NCBI RefSeq assembly: GCF_002077695.1
Contig: NZ_MWUE01000022.1
Span: 1 to 64,000, forward strand
DNA: 64,000 nt
Reading direction: 5' to 3'
Source of the DNA: Pantoea latae
GTDB lineage: Bacteria > Pseudomonadota > Gammaproteobacteria > Enterobacterales > Enterobacteriaceae
Shown here: positions 42,464 to 49,954 of the stretch, in pieces
Numbering within the stretch: position 1 is the stretch's first letter
How the letters are laid out: each line of letters begins with the position of its first letter
Program-made: the position numbers and the translations under genes
The notes under the pieces: model-generated
The model's database searches: none
The model's input: the letters and a program-made list of their open reading frames with translations, nothing else
Told to the model about the DNA's origin: nothing

Positions 42464-42678
42464 AAACAACAGAAATCAGCCAAACGCCAAATATGGCGCT
42501 TGAGCCTTGCCCGTTCTGTGGGCGAGCAGACTTGCTTCACAGTGAAAAGCATCTCAGAAGCCGCTTTTTGCATGTTCACTGTTGGGCATGTGGCGCTAAT
42601 GGCCCCGCTAAGCGGGCCATGACAGAGAAAGAAGCCTATGCCAACTGGAATCAGCGCAGCAATCAAGGGGGAGCATGA
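42460..42678 (+). CDS. Lar-like restriction alleviation protein
   Basis: 72 residues. CPFCG near residue 17 and HCWACGANGP near residue 40 form a zinc ribbon, and AYANWNQRS ends the family pattern (Lar_restr_allev). Rac-prophage Lar reduces type I restriction of incoming DNA. It overlaps both neighbours by ATGA. Confidence 0.85.
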   Translation: MKTTEISQTPNMALEPCPFCGRADLLHSEKHLRSRFLHVHCWACGANGPAKRAMTEKEAYANWNQRSNQGGA

Positions 42679-43025
42679 AGCTAACTCTGCCGTTCCCACC
42701 GAGCGTTAACGGTTACTGGCGGTCCACCAAGCAGGGTATGAAGATTAGCGCCTTCGGGCGCTCTTTTCGCATCAACACCTTCGCAGCTGTCGTGGAGCAG
42801 CTCAAGCGCGCGCCTCAGCCGATTACAGTGGACGTTGAGGTTAATGTGGTTCTATATCCACCTGACAAGCGGCGGCGAGACCTGGACAACTACCAGAAAG
42901 CGCTGTTTGACAGCCTTACCCATGCTGGCATATGGGGCGACGACAGTCAGATAAAAAGATTCACTGTAGAATGGGGCGAACTTACCAAGGGAGGCAGAGC
43001 AGAGCTGACAATTACAAAGTTTTGA
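42675..43025 (+). CDS. rusA: RusA Holliday-junction resolvase
   Basis: 116 residues. LPFPPSVNGYWRS, PDKRRRDLDNYQKALFDSLT and AGIWGDDSQIKRF are RusA signatures; the aspartates of RRDLDN and GDD form the metal site. RusA is a dimeric endonuclease that resolves recombination and replication junctions at CC sites. It is the last gene of the coupled early operon. Confidence 0.93.
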   Translation: MKLTLPFPPSVNGYWRSTKQGMKISAFGRSFRINTFAAVVEQLKRAPQPITVDVEVNVVLYPPDKRRRDLDNYQKALFDSLTHAGIWGDDSQIKRFTVEWGELTKGGRAELTITKF

Positions 43026-43062
43026 TCAGTGCTTGAGAGCCGGGGGTCATCCTTGACAGTTT

Positions 43063-43128
43063 CTCCGGCCGGTACACGCTTTCGCGTGACCGATGAGGTC
43101 ATCTTTCATCGTCGTCTCCCGGCCGGAG
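43063..43128. repeat. Compact multi-hairpin element
   Basis: CTCCGGCCGG (43063-43072) and CCGGCCGGAG (43119-43128) pair perfectly over 10 bp. Inside are CACGC-TTTC-GCGTG and GACC-GATGA-GGTC, giving a possible three-way junction. It lies between rusA and a convergent small regulator gene. No T-run follows, so it is not a simple terminator. Confidence 0.6.
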
Positions 43129-43148
43129 CCGGACTACGTCCACTGGCG

Positions 43149-43409
43149 TTATTTCGTTTCTTCGTTCAGGCCTGCAAGGACTTGCAGGTATGGCATAGGT
43201 TGTTTAGCTCTGCCCGGTACGATAAACCCCTGAAGCCATTTTCTAGCCTCTGTTAGCTGGACTCGCCGTCCGTCGCTTTTAACATCTACAGCCATACGTC
43301 TTAGCTCGGCAATCAGAGTTAGAACGGATATCTCCTTCTTGGCCAGTGCAAGATGCAGTGCCGCTTCGCCAATAATGACGTGGCCTTTCTCGTCGTTTTG
43401 AAGTAACAC
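43149..43409 (-). CDS. Small regulator, possibly AriR/YmgB-like
   Basis: 86 residues from a GTG at 43409 with GGAGGATTTACC right before it; longer in-frame extensions lack such a site. IIGEAALHLALAKKEISVLT, LIAELRRMAVDVKSDGRRVQ, LTEARKWLQGF has the spacing of the AriR/YmgB two-helix family (hydrophobic helix, V----I--L, then R---L--A---L). It is one of five such small genes between rusA and the antirepressor. Family membership is likely but weaker than for the next ones. Confidence 0.5.
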   Translation of the reverse strand: MLLQNDEKGHVIIGEAALHLALAKKEISVLTLIAELRRMAVDVKSDGRRVQLTEARKWLQGFIVPGRAKQPMPYLQVLAGLNEETK

Positions 43410-43770
43410 GGTAAATCCTCCATAAGTACGATTAATGACAACCTCACCTCTGACTGTAGTCGTCTTCGGGCAAACAGATCGCATAATAATCCGAGTAATT
43501 ACTCCCTCATCGCGTGCCAAAAACGATTTGACCCTTCGAATGGCACTGGCTATTTATCTTTTTCACTTAGCTAAAATGCGACAATAGTCATTTTATTTCT
43601 ATCGCTACTGTACGAATATTAAACGTTACTTCATGAAAAATGGGGTTAATTTACCTCAGTTCGCTGTAAAGAAAAATGCGGGCCAGTCTCATTATTGCCG
43701 CATATGGTCTGGGTAAGCATGGATGCCTCTGAAAGCTTAAAAAAATTTTAGATGGCCTTGAAGGGGCTAA
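43410..43770. other. Divergent intergenic region
   Basis: About 360 bp between two divergent small regulator genes. AT-rich, especially 43550-43650, so promoters for both sides are expected, but no box pair is convincing. Nothing else is visible. Confidence 0.45.
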
Positions 43771-44013
43771 ATGTTAAGCTGTATGCATATACATGACAGG
43801 GAGGAGTTTTTGGAACTGGAAAAAGATACTCCGTCAACAGAATTGCACGCTCTGCTGGGAAAGATCGTGGTGGGAATGTTAAGCCCGGACATCGGTCTCA
43901 GTTTGCACGAGCTGATTGAAGCCTTGCACCGAATGAGCGTAAATGCAGACAGCGAAAAAACCCGACTCCAGTGCAGTCAACTAATTGATAAGCTCATGAG
44001 AAAGATGCATTAA
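43771..44013 (+). CDS. Small regulator, AriR/YmgB-like
   Basis: 80 residues from ATG 43771 (GAAGGGGCTAA before it); a TTG at 43810 with GGGAGGAG ahead is an alternative giving 67 residues. LHALLGKIVVGMLSPDIGLS, LHELIEALHRMSVNADSEKT, RLQCSQLIDKLMRK follows the AriR/YmgB pattern. In E. coli these small dimeric proteins feed into the Rcs phosphorelay and affect biofilm and acid resistance. It converges on the next gene across a bidirectional terminator. Confidence 0.6.
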   Translation: MLSCMHIHDREEFLELEKDTPSTELHALLGKIVVGMLSPDIGLSLHELIEALHRMSVNADSEKTRLQCSQLIDKLMRKMH

Positions 44014-44047
44014 ATCAAGCCGGCAGACAAGCTTACCGGCTTGATTT
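44012..44047. terminator. Bidirectional terminator between convergent regulators
   Basis: AAATCAAGCCGG (44012-44023) and CCGGCTTGATTT (44036-44047) form a perfect 12-bp stem with T residues at both ends. Confidence 0.8.
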
Positions 44048-44053
44048 TCCCGT

Positions 44054-44299
44054 CTATGATTCAGGGTGTAAAAGAAGTTCGAGGCAGTTGCGCAAAGTGT
44101 CCAGACGGACCACGTCATTCGTGCTCTCCATCTCGTTTATGAGACAGAAAAGGATGTTTTTTAGTGACACGTTTCCGGTGTTGATTAGTGACATTTTGAC
44201 AGCGTTATCAAGCTCATGCTTCTCATCTTCAAAATTATCCCCAATGTCCTTTATGAGGGCCATCAGCACGAGGTCAGTTTTAAACAACATCTGTTGCAT
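44054..44299 (-). CDS. AriR/YmgB-like connector protein
   Basis: 81 residues from the ATG at 44299 (GGGAGAAATATTGATT before it). DEKHELDNAVKMSLINTGNV, SLKNILFCLINEMESTNDVV, RLDTLRNCLELLL aligns with E. coli AriR/YmgB (LGQAV..L..SGDNVNNKNIILSLI..LE...D..K.D..R..LEIVL). AriR is a dimeric small protein that acts on RcsB signalling, biofilm formation and acid resistance. It is third in a leftward operon in the order ycgZ-ymgA-ariR, the same as in E. coli. Confidence 0.78.
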   Translation of the reverse strand: MQQMLFKTDLVLMALIKDIGDNFEDEKHELDNAVKMSLINTGNVSLKNILFCLINEMESTNDVVRLDTLRNCLELLLHPES

Positions 44300-44356
44300 A
44301 ATCAATATTTCTCCCGACCCGTGTCGTTTCTGATGTTTTTCGTACACGTCCGCAAC

Positions 44357-44635
44357 TTAGTGCCGCGTGCTGTCGTCCTGACTGTTTGCTGCAACGCTTA
44401 AAAAGCTGTCAGCAGTGATAGTTTGCTTCGAGCGCTTCAGGTCCATTTCTGCTTTGACTTCCTGAATGGCAAGCATCGCTAGTCGGGTCCTTTCTGCATC
44501 ATGCTTGCCATTAAGTATTGCCTGAAGCTTTGTCAGTACCGCATTCCACGATACCGCGGCTTGCTCATTGAGAATCGCCAGGACAACTTCACCAATGAGC
44601 GCGTCGCGCAGTACTTCGTCTTTACTGCTTTTCAT
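44357..44635 (-). CDS. YmgA-like connector protein
   Basis: 92 residues: MKSSKDEVLRDALIGEVVLA, ILNEQAAVSWNAVLTKLQAI. The start resembles E. coli YmgA (MKTSDNERIKYEITGQAVLQIL), with a similar C-terminal polar tail. AGAGGTTATAG precedes the ATG. YmgA is linked to the Rcs phosphorelay and biofilm control. Middle gene of the leftward ycgZ-ymgA-ariR-type operon. Confidence 0.68.
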   Translation of the reverse strand: MKSSKDEVLRDALIGEVVLAILNEQAAVSWNAVLTKLQAILNGKHDAERTRLAMLAIQEVKAEMDLKRSKQTITADSFLSVAANSQDDSTRH

Positions 44636-44711
44636 CTATAACCTCTGAACATGTATTGCCTGCCTGGCAGAAATTATCTCCCCTCCGGCTGCAAATCCTG
44701 TTCGGGAGATG

Positions 44712-44951
44712 TCAGTCGCGGAAGAGCAAACTAATGAGTTCCTGAAGGTGCTGCTCCTCTTCCTGAGAGGTTGCTGCATCAACGCGCGCAAGCAGGCGCA
44801 TACAGATAGTTTTACGGTTAAGTGAACGGCCTGAGCGTAAAATTTCTACCGCGATAGCGCCGAGCGTTTCCTGCTGAGAAGGCATGGTAGCGCGGCTGAA
44901 GTAGGCGGCAATGTTCCCCTGGGAACCCGTGTTCTGTGGATTCTGGTGCAT
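44712..44951 (-). CDS. YcgZ-like connector protein
   Basis: 79 residues from the ATG at 44951, with GGAGACAATC before it; upstream in-frame ATGs lack a better site. MHQNPQNTGS, IAAYFSRATMPSQQETLGAI, LNRKTICMRLLARVDAATSQ, EEEQHLQELISLLF resembles E. coli YcgZ. In E. coli the ycgZ-ymgAB operon is controlled by BluR and cold/blue-light signals. It is the first gene of the leftward operon. Confidence 0.72.
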   Translation of the reverse strand: MHQNPQNTGSQGNIAAYFSRATMPSQQETLGAIAVEILRSGRSLNRKTICMRLLARVDAATSQEEEQHLQELISLLFRD

Positions 44952-45338
44952 GATTGTCTCCATTGTATATTTGGTGAGCACTGTCTCTGATGTGTAAGTT
45001 ATACAAAATTAAATAAGTTGTACAGATTTGCTTTGATGAAATTTTGTCATCGTCTGGTTTTAGTTGTTTTGTGTTGATTTGCTTATCAAATCCGCAATTT
45101 TCCAGATTCTCTTAGTACCGGAACAAGGTATGAGGACTTTAAAGCAAAGTATTAAACCGCCTTCTTATTTTTTCAGTAAGAAAACCATAAATTTCATCAA
45201 AGTCGTGAAAATACTAACGCAGCCGTTATGATGGTTAAGCCAGCCAGCGTTTGCAGACGCTGTCGGCAAAGGTTGGTCCTGTTCATTTGCAGATGAGGGG
45301 GCGGGACCGGATAAAACAAATGGTGTGGAGAGCAAAAT
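44952..45338. other. Divergent promoter region, ycgZ-like / antirepressor
   Basis: About 390 bp. AT-rich near 45000-45080, expected to carry the leftward promoter of the ycgZ-like operon and a rightward one for the antirepressor gene. I cannot fix the boxes. At 45322-45331 the sequence GGTGTGGAGA, recurring before two other genes, leads into the antirepressor start. Confidence 0.45.
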
Positions 45339-46220
45339 ATGCCGAATCAGGTACTGGGCGCAGCTGCGTCTGGCGTAAACCCTATAGTTATCTCTTCGAA
45401 CGCTTCAGTTAGCGTTCCCGTTCTCATGTACCGCGATCAGCGTGTAATCACGACAGAGCTATTGGCCAGAGGCTATGGCACTGACGAAGCCAACATCCGC
45501 AAAAACCTTTCACGCAACGCTGGTCGTTTTGAGGAAGGTATTCATATCTTCACCGTGGATGGCGACGAGCTACGCGATTTGCGAGTGACTAATAGTCACG
45601 CACAAATTTCATCCAAAGCCAGAAGCCTGACGCTATGGACAGAGAAGGGAGCCGCGCGCATGTCCAAAATCGTCGATACGGATGAGGCATGGACATTCTT
45701 TGAAGGGCTGGAGGACAGTTATTTTCGTCTCAGAGAGGTCGGCGGGCTTCTGCTGCCGGACATGAATGATCCGATTAAGCTGGCGCGCGCATGGGCTGAT
45801 GCTATGGAAGCGAAACAGCAGGCGGAAGTACTGACCCATCGTCAGGCGCAATATATCGATCACCTTGAAAACCTGTTTAGCGATGGGCTCTCTCCTGTCC
45901 AGTTCTGCAAACGTCTGAACGGCGTGAACGTCAGCAGGGTAAGCGCATACCTGCAGGAGTCCAACTGGCTCTATGACGACAACCCTAACGGCAACCATGC
46001 TCACTGGCGAGTACGCTCTCAAGCGCGCGATAAATACCTCACAGAGAAGAGTAGCCAGATTAACCCGTCATCGGCGGCCAGCTTCATAACTCATCAGCCT
46101 GTTCTGCTGCGCGAGGGCGCAGTGTGGCTTTATCGCCGCTACCTCAAAGGCCAGCTGCCAATGAAGCTGTCGTGGAATGGCGAATACACTCACGATAAAG
46201 AACTGGCGGGAGGTAACTAA
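45339..46220 (+). CDS. Phage antirepressor, ORF6N domain
   Basis: 293 residues. The ORF6N domain is in residues 25-120: VPVLMYRDQRVITTELLARG, IRKNLSRNAGRFEEGIHIFT, LTLWTEKGAARMSKIVD. The C-terminal half (LENLFSDGLSPVQFCKRLNG, NHAHWRVRSQARDKYLTEK, REGAVWLYRRYLKGQLP) is a phage regulatory DNA-binding module seen with KilA-N/ORF6N proteins. Such proteins counter repressors or change phage gene control. In P1-like phages an antirepressor is restrained by C4 antisense RNA, and C4-like structures occur twice in this prophage. Confidence 0.8.
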   Translation: MPNQVLGAAASGVNPIVISSNASVSVPVLMYRDQRVITTELLARGYGTDEANIRKNLSRNAGRFEEGIHIFTVDGDELRDLRVTNSHAQISSKARSLTLWTEKGAARMSKIVDTDEAWTFFEGLEDSYFRLREVGGLLLPDMNDPIKLARAWADAMEAKQQAEVLTHRQAQYIDHLENLFSDGLSPVQFCKRLNGVNVSRVSAYLQESNWLYDDNPNGNHAHWRVRSQARDKYLTEKSSQINPSSAASFITHQPVLLREGAVWLYRRYLKGQLPMKLSWNGEYTHDKELAGGN

Positions 46221-46222
46221 GC

Positions 46223-46483
46223 ATGGCGGCACAAAACAAAGTAACAACTTTTGGGTGCTCATCTACGCATCGCATAAAAAAAAGGGCGCACACGATCCTA
46301 AGTGCAGAGCAGTTCCTTGCGCTTGATGAGACTAAAAAATATATAGCGGACAACCCAGGCTCTTACAGTCAGACTAATGATGGCATTTTCATTTCTCCAG
46401 AGCTTACTCTGAGATATCTTCATTTAATTGGAGATAAAAGGGCCAAGAAAGCCCTCCGTAAATCTCTGGAAGGTAATGCATGA
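46223..46483 (+). CDS. Small hypothetical phage protein
   Basis: 86 residues. A basic start (HRIKKRAHTILSAEQFLALD) and a helical C-terminus (LTLRYLHLIGDKRAKKALRK). Starts two bases after the antirepressor stop and overlaps the DUF968 gene by ATGA, so it is within the operon. Possibly DNA- or RNA-binding from its charge; not recognised. Confidence 0.55.
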   Translation: MAAQNKVTTFGCSSTHRIKKRAHTILSAEQFLALDETKKYIADNPGSYSQTNDGIFISPELTLRYLHLIGDKRAKKALRKSLEGNA

Positions 46484-47496
46484 GGGCGCTTCTCACACCG
46501 GAAGTGGCGCCGCGTACCGGGATCGTCCTATTCAAGCCTGGCTCAGAGCTGATGAGCCTCTTTCGCGGGCGCGTACTCATCAGCACGCCGCCTGGCGACA
46601 TGGCAGACCTTCCGTCCGGCAAAATTAACGAGGACAATCAGCCATTGCTGGATGAGCCTCTGCTGAATTCCTTCTTCCGCGATGAACGCGTGATTGCCGC
46701 CGCTGGTGGATTTCCTGATCTCACTGTCTGGGTTGGAAAGATAAACGCGTGCCAGTGTGATGATGGTGACGGCTTCCACTTCCACGAAATAACCACGCTG
46801 GAAACAGAACAGGGCGTGTTATCGCTCTGCTATCACCATGACAACAAGCTGCGCAATAACGGCGTGTCTGGCGAAATGGAGGAGGTTGCCGCCGCGAACG
46901 TCGCAGCATGGATCATTCACAGCGCCTGTCTCGACATGGGCCTACATGCTAACCACTCCCTGACGTTGCCTGAGCTTTGCTGGTGGGCATCCATCAAGGA
47001 CATAATCGACCTGATCCCCGAAGCGCCGGCGCGCCGCGTTTTGAAGATGAAGGCAGAGCAGGTTGCTACCGGAACGCTGAAGGAGTCACTGATTGCGCCA
47101 GAACGGCCGGGGCGCGAAGTATTGCAAGAGGCCGGAGAGGTGGTGAAGAAGGTTTTCAGCCTTGTGGCAGACCCGGAGTCGCCGGAGTCGTTTATGCTTC
47201 GTCCAAAGCGTAAGCGCTGGGAAAGCGAGAAGTATACGCGCTGGGTAAAGTCGCAAAAGTGCGCATGCTGCGGAAAGCAGGCAGACGATCCGCACCACAT
47301 CATCGGACACGGACAGGGAGGAATGGGAACGAAGGCGCATGACTTATTTGTGATACCGCTTTGCAGGGCGCATCACGACGAGCTGCACCGGGACATGAGG
47401 GCGTTTGAAAGCAAATATGGCAGCCAGATTGAGCTGCTGTTCAGGTTCCTCGATCACGCTATTGCAGTTGGCGTTATCGGGTCAGATAAAAAATAA
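46480..47496 (+). CDS. DUF968 HNH-like nuclease
   Basis: 338 residues. The C-terminal 90 residues hold the domain: YTRWVKSQKCACCGKQADDP, HHIIGHGQGGMGTKAHDLFV, IPLCRAHHDELH. Two cysteine pairs or Cys/His ligands and the DPHHI motif make it HNH/beta-beta-alpha-metal like, related to the YbcO family. The N-terminal 230 residues are phage specific. In lambdoid phages this gene lies just before Q, as here. It may aid recombination or DNA end processing. Confidence 0.8.
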   Translation: MRALLTPEVAPRTGIVLFKPGSELMSLFRGRVLISTPPGDMADLPSGKINEDNQPLLDEPLLNSFFRDERVIAAAGGFPDLTVWVGKINACQCDDGDGFHFHEITTLETEQGVLSLCYHHDNKLRNNGVSGEMEEVAAANVAAWIIHSACLDMGLHANHSLTLPELCWWASIKDIIDLIPEAPARRVLKMKAEQVATGTLKESLIAPERPGREVLQEAGEVVKKVFSLVADPESPESFMLRPKRKRWESEKYTRWVKSQKCACCGKQADDPHHIIGHGQGGMGTKAHDLFVIPLCRAHHDELHRDMRAFESKYGSQIELLFRFLDHAIAVGVIGSDKK

Positions 47497-47518
47497 AAGG
47501 TGTGGAGAGGGATTTAAT

Positions 47519-47920
47519 ATGCGCGACATTCAACTGGTTTTAGAGCGTTGGGGCGGCTGGGCCGCAAATGAAGGTACTCAGGTTAGCTGGAATCCAACCA
47601 GCCCGATGTTTATTACACTGCTGCCTAAAAGCACCAGTAGCCGTCTTTCGTGCTGCGATAATGACGGCATGATTATTGATACTGCGGTCGGCATGCTCAA
47701 TAAGGTAGGTCGGCTGGATGAACTGGATTTAATCATGGCGCATTATCGCTATGACGTGTCTAAGTCCTCTATTGCTCGCTGGCTTAAATGTTCCGAAGGT
47801 AAAGTCAGGCAAAAGCTGATGATCGCAGAAACGTTTATTGACGCCTGCATACTGATGACCGATTGCTGCCTTGAAATGGATGAAGCCACGAAGAAAACTA
47901 TTTTCAAAGAAATCGCTTAA
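47519..47920 (+). CDS. Phage antitermination protein Q (QuuD type)
   Basis: 133 residues starting MRDIQLVLERWGGWAANEGT. SRLSCCDNDGMIID, LIMAHYRYDVSKSSIARWLK and CCLEMDEATKK follow the same family as the gene at 5494-5910, with clear divergence. It allows read-through from the late promoter into lysis and head genes. GGTGTGGAGAGGGATTTAAT precedes the ATG; the longer frame from 47405 overlaps the DUF968 gene and is rejected. Confidence 0.9.
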   Translation: MRDIQLVLERWGGWAANEGTQVSWNPTSPMFITLLPKSTSSRLSCCDNDGMIIDTAVGMLNKVGRLDELDLIMAHYRYDVSKSSIARWLKCSEGKVRQKLMIAETFIDACILMTDCCLEMDEATKKTIFKEIA

Positions 47921-47993
47921 TCTGCTTTTCGTTACGAATTTCTATATGTAATCTGTTAAGAGTGGTAACAACGCATAGCTTCTTAAATTAGAA

Positions 47994-48020
47994 ACCTCGC
48001 CAAAGGGCGGGGTTTTTTTT
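47994..48020 (+). terminator. Terminator after Q (tR' position)
   Basis: CCTCGCC, loop AAA, GGGCGGGG with one G-U pair, and eight T residues. In lambdoid phages the Q-sensitive tR' terminator lies here. Confidence 0.75.
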
Positions 48021-48204
48021 ATTTCCACACAATACCAAAGGCATTGAGCGCAGACGCTTATAAGGTCTGTCCAGGACTGCAAACCTGTAGCGCCTTTCAT
48101 ATTGTGATAAATACCTAAATTTACCCTGTTGCCGACGGGCAAGGCTGTTACCGCGATTTGCGTCAGGGTATCTTATTGTTACTCTTTGATTTAGATTGGA
48201 GCTA

Positions 48205-48312
48205 ATGCGGTGAATCCCCCTCAGCGGCGGGGCTAGGTCAGTAGAAGTGATTGTTTAGCGACTCAGGATTCTCGCCTTACTGAGTCACCGGGAGGCACCC
48301 GGCACCGCAGGC
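48205..48312 (+). ncRNA. Structured RNA, C4-antisense-like, copy 2
   Basis: A first hairpin CCCC...GGGG (about 48215-48232), then GACTCAG...CTGAGTC (48260-48286, 7 bp), directly followed by ACCGGGAGGCACCCGGCACC (48287-48306) with an inner CCGGG/CCCGG stem. The last 20 bases are identical to the copy at 34552-34571 on the other strand. I recall this arrangement from C4 antisense RNA of P1-like phages; the name is tentative. Confidence 0.5.
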
Positions 48313-48359
48313 TTATCACAACAATTTCAAAACCATCAGATGTTACGATCACATAGATA

Positions 48360-48402
48360 AAAAAATCCCGCAATGCCCAGGAGCATAAATTTGCGGGATT
48401 AA
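48360..48402 (-). terminator. Leftward terminator-like hairpin
   Basis: AATCCCGCAA and TTTGCGGGATT pair around a 14-base loop, with a seven-A run on the left. It would end leftward transcripts entering from the lysis region. Confidence 0.6.
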
Positions 48403-48527
48403 AAGAGATTCAAGGTTCCTCTGACGGATCATCCGTCGGGCTGCATAGTAGGCTATTCGTTTAGCTTTACCAGTAGGACCAGTCTTAAGTATATTTTATT
48501 TTCAATATCTTAACTATTCAGAATCAT

Positions 48528-48551
48528 AAGGCTCGCTTCGGCGGGCCTTTT
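48528..48551 (+). terminator. Rightward terminator before holin
   Basis: AAGGCTCGC, loop TTCG, GCGGGCCTT with a short T-run. Similar in sequence to the hairpin before the prophage 1 holin at 7969-7989. Confidence 0.7.
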
Positions 48552-48657
48552 CGTTTTTGCGCCCGGCCAATCAACTCAAGCTGAACCTTAACCGATGTGG
48601 CTGAGGCGGATTTCTCTTTAACTACAGACAGCACCGACCGTAACCACGGAGGTGACC

Positions 48658-48909
48658 ATGAGTATCAACCATATGAGCAAACTAGCATCAGGAGCGGCAT
48701 ACGGTGCGGCTGGTTCGGCTGTAGCCAATGGCGTACTAACGCGACTCAGCCCGGATGAATGGAGTGCGGTAGGCGTTATCGCCGGTATTGTTCTGGCTCT
48801 GATGACGTTTGCTATCAACGCGTATTTTAAGCGCAAAGTTTCTCTCGCTCAGATAAGGGCGCTGGAGCAGCGCGGCTATATCCCGTCCGATAAGCTGGGA
48901 GAGGAATAA
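48658..48909 (+). CDS. Phage holin (HP1-like, class II)
   Basis: 83 residues from the ATG at 48658 (ACGGAGGTGACC before it). SKLASGAAYGAAGSAVANGV and WSAVGVIAGIVLALMTFAIN are the two membrane segments, and AYFKRKVS begins the charged C-terminus. It matches holins of the P21/HP1 type. It releases or activates the SAR endolysin by depolarising the membrane. It is followed after two bases by the endolysin gene. Confidence 0.85.
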   Translation: MSINHMSKLASGAAYGAAGSAVANGVLTRLSPDEWSAVGVIAGIVLALMTFAINAYFKRKVSLAQIRALEQRGYIPSDKLGEE

Positions 48910-48911
48910 TT

Positions 48912-49415
48912 ATGGCTATGTCAGCCAGTCTGCGAAACAAACTGATTGCCGCAGCGGGCGGCGGCTCGATGCTTATCGCCTCACTCTTCATCGGTGGTAA
49001 AGACGGTGTAGAAGGCCGCGTTTATGAGCCTTATAAAGATGTGGCTGGCGTCTGGACGGTCTGTGATGGGCATACCGGTAACGACATCATCAAAGGTAAG
49101 AAGTACACCGACCGCGAGTGTGATCGCCTGCTGTGGAATGACCTGCAGCCTGTAAAGAAAACGGTCGATAGCCTGGTTACGGTGCCGCTGAATGAATATC
49201 AGCGCGCCTCGCTTTACAGCTTTACCTACAACGTAGGCTCTGGTGCATTCTCCAAATCATCTCTTCTGAGAAAACTGAATGCTGGCGACCAGGCTGGTGC
49301 ATGTGAAGAGCTTCGCCGCTGGGTCTATGCCGGTGGTATGAAGTGGCACGGTCTGATGAACCGCCGTGAAATGGAGCGCTCCATGTGTCTCGCGGAAGGT
49401 CCAAATGACATTTAG
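48912..49415 (+). CDS. Endolysin, GH24 muramidase (P21 R-like)
   Basis: 167 residues. The N-terminal SAR helix is KLIAAAGGGSMLIASLFIGG. The active site has Glu in DGVEGRVYEPY, then YKDVAGVWTVCDGHTGND with Asp/Cys and Thr positions of T4-type lysozymes. Residues YSFTYNVGSGAFSKSSLLRK and GLMNRREMER continue the fold. It cuts peptidoglycan after release from the membrane. Different branch from the P2 K-like endolysin of prophage 1. Confidence 0.92.
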   Translation: MAMSASLRNKLIAAAGGGSMLIASLFIGGKDGVEGRVYEPYKDVAGVWTVCDGHTGNDIIKGKKYTDRECDRLLWNDLQPVKKTVDSLVTVPLNEYQRASLYSFTYNVGSGAFSKSSLLRKLNAGDQAGACEELRRWVYAGGMKWHGLMNRREMERSMCLAEGPNDI

Positions 49416-49788
49416 CTGGCGCATATACCTGCTAACCATCGCAGTGATGATTGTAATTTCAACGGGGTACGGGGAAATTCGATACCTCAATGGCTGGTAT
49501 GCTCATAGCGCTAAGGTAAATGCTGACTATGCGCAGAAGAAACAGAAGGCAGAAGCCAGACTGGTTCCAGCAGAGCAGAAAGCGGCTGCGGCCAATACAG
49601 CAGGCAAAGTCATATATAAAACCATAACCCGCGATGTGGTGAAATATGTTCAGTATCCGAATCGTATTGTGTGCCGCTTTGATGATGATGCTGTCAGCAT
49701 GCGCCAGCGAGCAATCGACGCTGCCAACAATATCTCAGGATTTGATGAGCCCACCGTGCAAACTCAGTCAGGCGGGAAGCGACACTGA
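49405..49788 (+). CDS. i-spanin (Rz-like)
   Basis: 127 residues from the ATG at 49405, overlapping the endolysin end by 11 bp. Residues 5-22 form a membrane helix (WRIYLLTIAVMIVISTGY). A helical periplasmic part (YAQKKQKAEARLVPAEQKAA) follows. Size, place and the nested lipoprotein gene identify it as the inner-membrane spanin. Its sequence is not close to lambda Rz. Confidence 0.78.
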   Translation: MTFSWRIYLLTIAVMIVISTGYGEIRYLNGWYAHSAKVNADYAQKKQKAEARLVPAEQKAAAANTAGKVIYKTITRDVVKYVQYPNRIVCRFDDDAVSMRQRAIDAANNISGFDEPTVQTQSGGKRH

Positions 49789-49885
49789 TGCAGACCTGCA
49801 ATCCGATGTGGAAAACGCAGAGTGCGTGAGAGCGCTCCGGCTAAACATCTATCGCTGGCAGGCATGGTACGGCGTGACGCATTAA
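49646..49885 (+). CDS. o-spanin lipoprotein (Rz1-like)
   Basis: 79 residues, overlapping the i-spanin in another frame. MFSIRIVLCAALMMMLSACA gives a signal peptide with lipobox LSAC. The mature part is short and polar. It runs past the i-spanin stop, so overlap is partial rather than fully nested. It works with the inner-membrane spanin in outer-membrane disruption. Confidence 0.8.
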   Translation: MFSIRIVLCAALMMMLSACASEQSTLPTISQDLMSPPCKLSQAGSDTDADLQSDVENAECVRALRLNIYRWQAWYGVTH

Positions 49886-49954
49886 TTGCGCTGGATATTG
49901 CAAAATTTGAGTTAAAAACTGGTCTGATGAGATTGCATGGGCTAGGGTTCAGAT

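Larger units (their letters stand above)
47921..48657. other. Late-promoter region with RNA structures
   Basis: About 740 bp between Q and holin with no protein gene. It contains a terminator at 47994-48020 just past Q, where pR' and tR' are expected, a C4-like structured RNA at 48205-48312, a leftward-type hairpin near 48360-48402 and a rightward terminator at 48528-48551. I cannot define the Q-binding site. Confidence 0.65.

Noticed and set aside
47405..47518. N-terminal extension of the second Q protein
   Set aside because: Overlaps the DUF968 gene; the family starts at MRDIQ and a ribosome site stands before 47519.
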